A DNA stretch of 32,500 nucleotides from Prorocentrum cordatum (taxonomy: Eukaryota > Sar > Dinophyceae > Prorocentrales > Prorocentraceae), in assembly GCA_963575745.1 (NCBI GenBank), contig CAUYUJ010009493.1:1-32500 (forward strand), written 5' to 3'. The notes under the pieces were generated by a model. The model was not told where the DNA came from and did no database searches. It saw only the letters and a list, made by a program, of their open reading frames with translations. This document shows positions 27,216 through 32,500 of this stretch, piece after piece (position 1 is the stretch's first letter; the number at the start of each line of letters is the position of its first letter). Position numbers and translations under genes: made by a program.

Positions 27216-27235
27216 GTGATGAGGGCACAGGCAAG

Positions 27236-27318
27236 GAGGAGGAGGAGGAGGAGTTGGAGGAGGAGGAGAAGGAGGAGGAGGAGGAGGAGGAGGAGAAGAG
27301 ACGAGAGGAGGAGACGCG
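27236..27318. repeat. (GGA)n array
   Basis: GGAGGAGGAG with AAG interruptions, adjoining the last minisatellite unit. Confidence 0.9.
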
Positions 27319-27319
27319 G

Positions 27320-27640
27320 GGACCGTCTCCCAAAAAGAGGGACCCAACAACAGGATTGTTGGCGACAGTCGAGGAAAGCAACACTGCACTACAAAAACAC
27401 AGCGAACGCCAGTCCACACCATTGAAACCATACGAAAACACAGCAACAGCAATGACAACATGACACACAGCAGCAACATTTAGACACCAAAGAGAACATG
27501 CAAACTACGCGCAGACCAATATCAGTCATTGAACACCATATGAGCACAGAAAAGGTTTCCTTGCTTTCCTTGTGCTTTCCCTGTCCTCGTTGCATTTCAT
27601 CGTTTTCTTTGGTTTCCTTTGGATGGCGCCGACAATCATT
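27320..27640. other. No recognised feature; A/C-rich stretch
   Basis: Between 27380 and 27480 the plus strand is rich in ACAACA and AACACAGC phrases. No gene is supported. Confidence 0.45.
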
Positions 27641-27644
27641 GGAC

Positions 27645-27890
27645 GGCCTTGCAGAATGATTCCGTTTGTGATGGCCTTACACAAGGGTTCATGTTGTGGC
27701 GGCTTCACAAACATGTTCCATCGCTTGCGGCCTTGCGCAAGGAATTCTTGTGTGGTGGCCTTACAACTGGATTCCACTTGTGGCGGCCTTACACACGGAT
27801 TCCTTTTGTGGCGGGCTTACAAACGTCCTTTTTGTGGCGACCTTGCGACAGGCTTCGTTTGTGGTGGCCTTGCAACACGTATTGCTTCTG
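27645..27890. repeat. About 33-bp minisatellite
   Basis: Units like TTTGTGGTGGCCTTACAAAC followed by GGATTCC repeat seven to eight times. One frame encodes an 11-residue CGGLATGF-type unit. Period near 33 keeps the frame open in places. Confidence 0.75.
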
Positions 27891-27922
27891 GATGCTTATG
27901 CAAAGCATCTTTCTGTAGCCGT

Positions 27923-27961
27923 CTAGAGAGAGAGAGAGAGAGAGACAGAGAGAGAGAGCTA

Positions 27962-28008
<47 letters not shown>

Positions 28009-28010
28009 TA
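27923..28010. repeat. (GA)n then (TA)n compound microsatellite
   Basis: GAGAGA at 27927-27959, TATATA at 27964-28000, GAGAGA after. Confidence 0.95.
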
Positions 28011-28184
28011 TATAATAAACAACGAGGCATAGTTATAAGTGTACATCGGGAGAGAAGGACGGAGACACACATTACAAATATACAACGCACTCGCCAAACA
28101 AACCACCTCCACTTCAACACATCAACAGGCCATCGAAAACGGCCCCCCTATAAAATTCCCCAGGGCCCCCCTGCCCCCCCCCCT

Positions 28185-28830
28185 GGAGGCCGGCGGGCGT
28201 CTCAGACCTTCGAGATCCCTGAGGCCTCGAGCCCCGGGGGCGGGGGCCTCGCTCTCCCCGATCCTCGAGGGCTTCGAGCTCCCCCTCCTACTCCTCCTCC
28301 TCCTCCTTCTCCTCCTCCTCCTCCTCCTCTCCTCCTCTTCCTCCTCCTCCGCCTCCTCCTCCTTCTTCTCCTCCTCCTCCTCCTCCTCCTCCTCCTCCTC
28401 CTCCTCCTCCAGCCCCGAGCTCCTCGGGCCTCGAGGGGGGGCGGCCTCGAGCGCGGGGCCTCGAGCCTCGATAGCCCCGAGGGCCTCGAGAGTCTCGCGA
28501 GCCGCTCGATCTCCCCGAGAGGCGGCCTCGGATCGATCGCCGAGCCTCGACGCCTCGAGCCCCGAGCCGCTCGATGTCCCCGAGCCTCGACGCCTCGGGG
28601 CGCGGGGCCTCGATCCCCCCGAGTCTCGACCCTCGACCTCCTCGAGCCTCGAGCTCCCCGAGCTCCTCGAGCCTCGCGGGGGCGGCCTCGAGCGCGGGGC
28701 CTCGAGCCTCGAGCACCGATATCCCCGAGCCTCGAGCCTCGCGCCTCTGTCCTTCCTGGGCCCTCCTCCAGCCTGCCTTCCCGAACCTTCCTCGAAGCCT
28801 CCTGGGGGGGCCTCGAGCGTTATGGTGACC
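28185..28830. repeat. CCTCGAGCC satellite with internal (CTC)n
   Basis: A 9-bp CCTCGAGCC/CCCCGAGCC motif and GCCTCGACGCC variants fill 28190-28270 and 28420-28830. A (CTC)n block lies at 28270-28412 and ends CCTCCAG, acceptor-like. The motif is a near palindrome, so both strands encode similar LEPRAS or EARGSR peptides. Confidence 0.85.
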
Positions 28831-29038
28831 ACGCCGCACGGTGCGTCAGCAGGGGTTCGGGGTCACCGCACGGTTTTTGGACTCGGGCCGTTCTCCGAGG
28901 ACATCTCGGGCGACCAGGACCTCCAGGGCTGCAAGACCGTCCGGCGGCGGACCGCGCGGTGAGGCCGTTGGGGATTCCGAGGTCGCCTTGCGATCCGCCA
29001 CCGCACAGTTTTCAGGGCCCCGTGGTCGGCGTCACCCC
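28830..29038. other. Weak GGTCACCGCACGG direct repeats
   Basis: GGTCACCGCACGGTTTTTGG at 28860 and GCCACCGCACAGTTTTCAGG near 28997 are related. Nothing else is recognised. Confidence 0.4.
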
Positions 29039-29113
29039 AACATACTTATACTGTATGTGCGTCGCCCCCCCGAGGGGCGACGCGCGCACCGAGAAATCTT
29101 ATAGTATATGTGT
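29039..29113. other. Hairpin / small foldback
   Basis: GCGTCGCCCC and GGGGCGACGC form a perfect 10-bp stem around a 5-base tip at 29060-29083. Weaker pairing extends to ACATACTTATACT on the left and AGTATATGTG on the right. Confidence 0.6.
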
Positions 29114-29244
29114 CGTGGCGGGCGCTTTCTGGCCAACCAGCTCGGGAAACGATCTACCACAAGATGGGTGTACTACATGTTCGGGTCGGGCGTGCGCCTC
29201 CAAGGTGGACATTTAGTATCAGCATGCTCCTGTGCGTCCCACGT

Positions 29245-29545
29245 GGTTCCTCCTCGAGCCTTCGTCGAAGCCTCCCCGAAGCTCCCCCGAGCCTCGATCC
29301 TCCAGTGGCGGGCGTGGCCAGTTCTCTCCGCTGCGGCGCGCGGCGCCTGGATCCTCGAGGGAGACAGCCTCGAACGCGCAGCCTCGATAGCCTCGATAGC
29401 CTCGATAGCTTCGAGCCTCGACGCATCCCCGAGCCTCGACGCCTCGAGCCTCGAGCTCGAGGGGCGGCCCGAGGCTCGATCCCCGAGCCTCGGGCCCCAG
29501 GCCCTGAGCCTCGACATCCCCGAGCCTCGATTTTCGGGGCGGGGA
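29245..29545. repeat. CCTCGAGCC satellite, second block
   Basis: The same CCTCGA/GAGCCTCGA motif as 28185-28830, with a GATAGCCTC sub-repeat at 29388-29415. Confidence 0.85.
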
Positions 29546-29548
29546 GGG

Positions 29549-29648
29549 GGAGGAGGAGGAGGAGGAGGAGGAGGAGGAGGAGGAGGAGGAGGAGGAGGAG
29601 GAGGAGGAGGAGGAGGAGGAGGAGGAGGAGGAGGCGGAGGAGGAGGGT
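29549..29648. repeat. (GGA)n microsatellite
   Basis: About 32 GGA triplets with two substitutions. Confidence 0.95.
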
Positions 29649-29861
29649 CCTCGCCCATTCTTCCCACGGCCCGGGTGCCCCGCCCGGTGCGCGCGTGGGG
29701 GCGGGAGTCGGCCGGGGGAGTGGCGCCCTGCGGCTGGCTTGGGGCGGCACTGGGGGGTGTCGTGGTCTGAGCCCTGCGGGGCGGACGCAGCTCGAAAAAC
29801 CGTGCAGGCAGTGAGGCTTGTTCCCCCCAGTTGTCTCGCTCTCATCTGCCTCTTCGACTCG

Positions 29862-29891
29862 TTCGTTTTTTTTTTTTTTGTTTCTCTTCAG
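29862..29891 (+). promoter_or_regulatory. Splice-acceptor-like tract
   Basis: A T14 run, then GTTTCTCTTCAG. A 23-codon ATG frame starts 42 bases on and stops at 30005. Without a recognisable exon this is only a candidate site. Confidence 0.3.
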
Positions 29892-30097
29892 GTTCCTGAC
29901 CGCGCACACGCTGCTCAGAGAAGCGGGGCGGAAATGGACTGGTGCTGGTGTGGCCGGGTAGGAGCGCTGTTGGGCAGTGCAGCGAGCCGTGGTGTGTTTG
30001 GGTAGCCGACTCCGACTCACCCTTCGTGTTTCTGGATGTTTGCGCTTTCAGTGTTGGGGATCCAGGCACCAACGGAGCAACGGAGCAACGGAGCAAA

Positions 30098-30215
30098 GGA
30101 GGAGGAGGAGGAGGAGGAGGAGGAGGAGGAGGAGGAGGAGGAGGAGAGGAGGAGGAGGGAGGGAGGAGGAGGAGGAGGCCTCGAGCCTCGAGCCTCGAGC
30201 CTCGAGCCGCGAAAT
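30098..30215. repeat. (GGA)n plus short CCTCGAGCC block
   Basis: GGA triplets at 30098-30176 directly followed by four CCTCGAG units. The same pairing of the two repeats occurs at 29545. Confidence 0.9.
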
Positions 30216-30217
30216 CC

Positions 30218-30405
30218 CCGAGGGGCGGGCGCGGCCAGGTCTTCCACCGCGGCGCCGGCCGCGCGGAGGGCTCGGCCGGCGCCCTGGAGCTCCTGGTGAG
30301 GCTGGCGGGGCCGCCGTCGTGCCCGGAGGTCCGGCAGGCGCGGCCCTGCCTCTGTTCAGGGGGCAATTCTCCATTGGAGGGTTCCTCCGAAGGGCTTAGG
30401 CGACC
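30218..30405. other. No recognised feature
   Basis: GC-rich sequence with an open frame (GALELLVRLAGPPSCPEVRQ) but no domain recognised. Confidence 0.35.
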
Positions 30406-30570
30406 CGTCCTCCTTCTCCTCCTCTTCCTCCTCGTCCTCCTCCTCATCCTCCCTCCTCTTCCTTCTCCCCCTCCTCCTCCTCCTCCTCCTCCTCCTCCTC
30501 CTTCTTCTTCCTCCCCCTCCCCTTCCTCCTCCTCCTCCTCCTCCTCCTTCTTCTTCTCTTCCTCCGCCTC
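30405..30570. repeat. CCT/CTT pyrimidine array
   Basis: TCCTCC with TTCTTC interruptions. No convincing acceptor AG at its end. Confidence 0.9.
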
Positions 30571-30589
30571 TGCTCCGGGGCAATTCTCG

Positions 30590-30840
30590 GGTTGACCCAA
30601 AGGGGGGTGCAGCGACAAGGGGGTGGAATAGATTTGCTGCAATAGATTTGTGGGGTTGCAATACATTTGGGGCGTACAGTACATTTCGGGGCGCAGATGT
30701 ATTATTGTATTTTCGCGTGCGTTGCATTACTTGCAACAGAATTCAATACAATCTTCCGGCGCAGCACATTTGCAATATAATCGCCCCAACTCTATTGCAC
30801 CCCCCCTGTTATTATGGGGTGACCCAATTGGGTCACCCCA
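30590..30840. mobile_element. Foldback element with TTGCAATA motifs and a 26-bp palindrome
   Basis: GGGTTGACCCAAAGGGG on the left and an inverted GGGTGACCCAAT on the right bracket an AT-richer interior. TGCAATAGATTT, TTGCAATACATTTGGGGCG on the left pair with GCACATTTGCAATATAATCG and CCCCAACTCTATTGCACC on the right. At 30815-30840 a 26-bp sequence centred on AA|TT is a perfect palindrome. Confidence 0.55.
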
Positions 30841-30865
30841 ACGTTCCCATGGGGTCCTGACCAGC

Positions 30866-31006
30866 CGCGCGCAGAGGGGGGTAGGAGGAGGGACCCTGCT
30901 TCTTAGAAGACGCGGGCCTCGTCTGCAGATGTGATGCCCGCGCCTTCTAAGAGGCAGCCTCCTTCTAAAAAGCCTTCCCCCCTCTCCCTACTCCTCTATG
31001 CGCGCC
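30866..31006. mobile_element. Family F foldback element, copy 2
   Basis: GCGCGCAGAGGGGGGTAGGA pairs with CCCTACTCCTCTATGCGCGC. The centre GCGGGCCTCGTCTGCAGATG is identical to copy 1 at 7101-7260, and TCTTAGAAG/CTTCTAAGA flank it. Confidence 0.75.
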
Positions 31007-31029
31007 GCCAAAATTTCCTATGGGGGAAG

Positions 31030-31130
31030 CGGCGGGTCCTGAGGGAAGCGGGTCTCGAAGTTTTTCGCCGTTTTCTGGTTCTCGGGGCCCTCCACGGGCC
31101 CAGGGACTGTCAGAGAACGAGTCAGGATGG
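31030..31130 (+). repeat. Family A, copy 4
   Basis: GAAGTTTTTCGCCGTTTTCT, CTCGGGGCCCTCCACGGGCC, GGACTGTCAGAGAACGAGTC. The upstream GGGTCCTGAGGGAAGCGGG is shared with 32345-32368. Confidence 0.7.
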
Positions 31131-31195
31131 CTCGTCCCGGGGCGCGTTCCGAGAAGAATCCCGACGCGGCGACCAGGGCGCTCCAGGAGGACCCA
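31130..31195 (-). repeat. Family D, inverted partial copy
   Basis: On the minus strand CCTCCTGGAGCGCCCTGGTC then GCCGCGTCGGGATTCTTCTC resembles the family D interior. Confidence 0.4.
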
Positions 31196-31334
31196 ACAGC
31201 CTCCCGAAGCCTCGATCACCCCCTGTCTTTTGTGCCCGCTCCTCGCGGCCGTCGCCGCCACTCGAGACAGGGCCGCCGTGGGGGGGGCACGCAGACAGAC
31301 GGGGGTCGTCTCCGCCGACGCTCGCGCGGAAGCG

Positions 31335-31440
31335 TCTCGCGTGAGGTCGCGCGCAGGCGCCCCCGTCTCCGTGGGGGCGTCGCCGCGCTGCTGGTCCGCG
31401 CAAGCTGCCGCGTGAGGTCGCCATGTGATCTCGCGCAGGA
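31335..31440 (+). repeat. Family I, copy 2
   Basis: CGCGTGAGGTCGCGCGCAGG, GCCCCCGTCTCC and CCGCGTGAGGTCGCCATGTG match 22285-22420. Confidence 0.65.
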
Positions 31441-31442
31441 CT

Positions 31443-31640
31443 TTTGGTGTTCCAGCCTGCTCTTAGCCTTGAGCACCAAAGCGAATTTCGTGCACCAGGG
31501 AAGTGCCGAAACTTGAGCGTTTCCACGTGTCGGGCCCTGGGGGGCGATATACTCGGTCGACACTGCTTCGACACTCTTCCCTGGGTGCTCGGAATTATTC
31601 CTGGGGGGTGGTCCTCGAGTACGATGGGAGCAACATAAGG
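31443..31640. mobile_element. Family B TIR element, copy 4
   Basis: TTTGGTGTTCCAGCCTGCTC, TTTCCACGTGTCGGGCCCTG, TGGGTGCTCGGAATTATTCC and ACGATGGGAGCAACATAAGG follow the family order. No target duplication is seen. Confidence 0.7.
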
Positions 31641-31734
31641 CTAAGCTGACCTCTGACGCGAAAGCGTCGCCGTCGACGCCGCCACCGCCCGAAAACGGGC
31701 CGCCACGACGGGCCTCCCACGGGCCGCTGCTGGC

Positions 31735-31924
31735 CGCTGCCGGCGGCCGCTGCCGGCGGCCGCCGCCGTCGGGCCGCCGCCGTCGGGCCGCCGCCGTCGG
31801 GCCGCCGCCGACGGGCCGCCCGCCGGTGGCGAGGGGCCGCCGAGGGGCCGCCGCCCGGCCGCCGCTGGGCCGCCGACTCCTCCTCCTCCTCCTCCTCCTC
31901 CTCCTCCTCCTCCTCCTCCTCCTG
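31735..31924. repeat. GGGCCGCCGCCGTC repeat then (TCC)n
   Basis: A 12-bp GGGCCGCCGCCG(T/A)C motif repeats about ten times, followed by (TCC)n at 31867-31922. Further GGCCGCCG(C)CGAC units lie at 32108-32160. Confidence 0.9.
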
Positions 31925-32105
31925 AGGCGGGAGTCTGTGCATGACCACCGCCTGGAGGATCCACTTTCGGGGGCCTCGGCGGGCGGTGGATAATGGATGT
32001 CTTCGTGCCCCCCTGGGGGGCCCAGACCCATCCATACCCGCCGCCCGCAGGGGCACCCAGGACGTCGGTCCCCATGCGGTGGATACGGATGAATCCCCGC
32101 CTCGC
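31925..32105. other. No recognised feature
   Basis: A GGTGGATA phrase occurs twice (31985, 32079) and CCATCCATACCCGCC lies between. No gene is supported. Confidence 0.4.
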
Positions 32106-32243
32106 ACGACTGGCCGCCGCTGACCGGCCGCCGCCGACGGGCCGCCGGAGGGCCGCGACCGAGCGCGGCCCTCTGGCGGACGTCGTGCGCGCGCGCGCCG
32201 ATTGCCATGGGCCGTTGCGAAAAGAGCTCGACGGGAGGGTTTT

Positions 32244-32460
32244 CGCTATTTTCGGCCTCCGAGGGTCCTCACTGGTCGTCGGGACCGTCAGAAAAACCCA
32301 CCCAGGCTGAGAAACGGGTCCCGGAGAAGGGGTCCAGACTTCGGGGGAAGCGGGTCCTGCGGGAAGCTTTTTCGCCGTTGTCGGGCTCCTAGGGCCCCCA
32401 CGGGCCCCAGGACGGGCAGAAGACGGCGCGGGATGAAGACCTCTCGTCCTGGGGGGAGGC
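32244..32460 (+). repeat. Family A, two tandem copies
   Basis: Copies at 32244-32345 and 32368-32460 each have TTTTCGC..TTTTCGG or TTGTCGG, GGGTCC or GGGCCCC, GGACCGTCAG or GGACGGGCAG, and a final GGTCCAGAC/GGTCCAGGA. The second may continue beyond the window. Confidence 0.7.
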
Positions 32461-32500
32461 TCTAGGGTCCAGGACCCGTTTCCCTCAGGGCCCGCTTCCC

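Noticed and set aside
26116-27425. Glycine- and alanine-rich proteins over the second 90-bp minisatellite
   Set aside because: Unit lengths shift the frame from repeat to repeat, so no single frame follows the unit.

Overview
This window looks like intergenic, repeat-saturated nuclear DNA of a dinoflagellate, perhaps a large-genome lineage such as Prorocentrum; this is inference. The support is very high GC with long trinucleotide arrays, splice-acceptor-like pyrimidine tracts, decayed reading frames, and one fragment of a non-LTR retrotransposon carrying a zinc-finger plus RNase H-like tail of a type I associate with dinoflagellate genomes. I found no exact dinoflagellate spliced leader, no rRNA or tRNA, no CRISPR array and no bacterial operon. 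Nearly all long open frames are translations of simple repeats.

Layout. 1-3.7 kb: dispersed-repeat copies, foldback elements, a 90-bp minisatellite, and a TIR element bounded by a perfect 9-bp direct repeat. 3.7-5.6 kb: a degenerate GCCTCTTGGGG satellite and a (CCG)n block. 5.7-9.4 kb: an alanine-rich open frame, several hairpin/foldback elements, and a small acidic ORF behind a good splice-acceptor-like tract. 9.4-14.9 kb: the densest nest of short TIR elements, some interrupting each other or older repeats. 14.9-18.7 kb: GAG/GAT arrays and copies of two dispersed families. 18.7-22.05 kb: tandem arrays (150-bp units, GGTGTCCCGC, GAT, GATCGATAGTGA, GTAT). 22.05-24 kb: a cluster of foldback elements and a candidate gene start. 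24-25.7 kb: the retrotransposon fragment. 25.7-27.3 kb: a second TIR repeat and the 90-bp minisatellite in opposite orientation to the first. 27.3-32.5 kb: more minisatellites, CTCGAG-rich satellite, foldback elements, and dispersed copies.

The genes do not form a pathway. The coherent biology is a population of short non-autonomous inverted-repeat elements. By eye I can separate about a dozen families or singletons, roughly 90-500 bp long, many with 12-40-bp terminal inverted repeats. Some insert into older repeats and provide empty-site comparisons. Two cases have 7-9-bp flanking duplications, suggestive of Mutator-like mobilisation. No transposase is present here. All coordinates of repeat copies are by-eye alignments and may be off by a few to about 20 bases.
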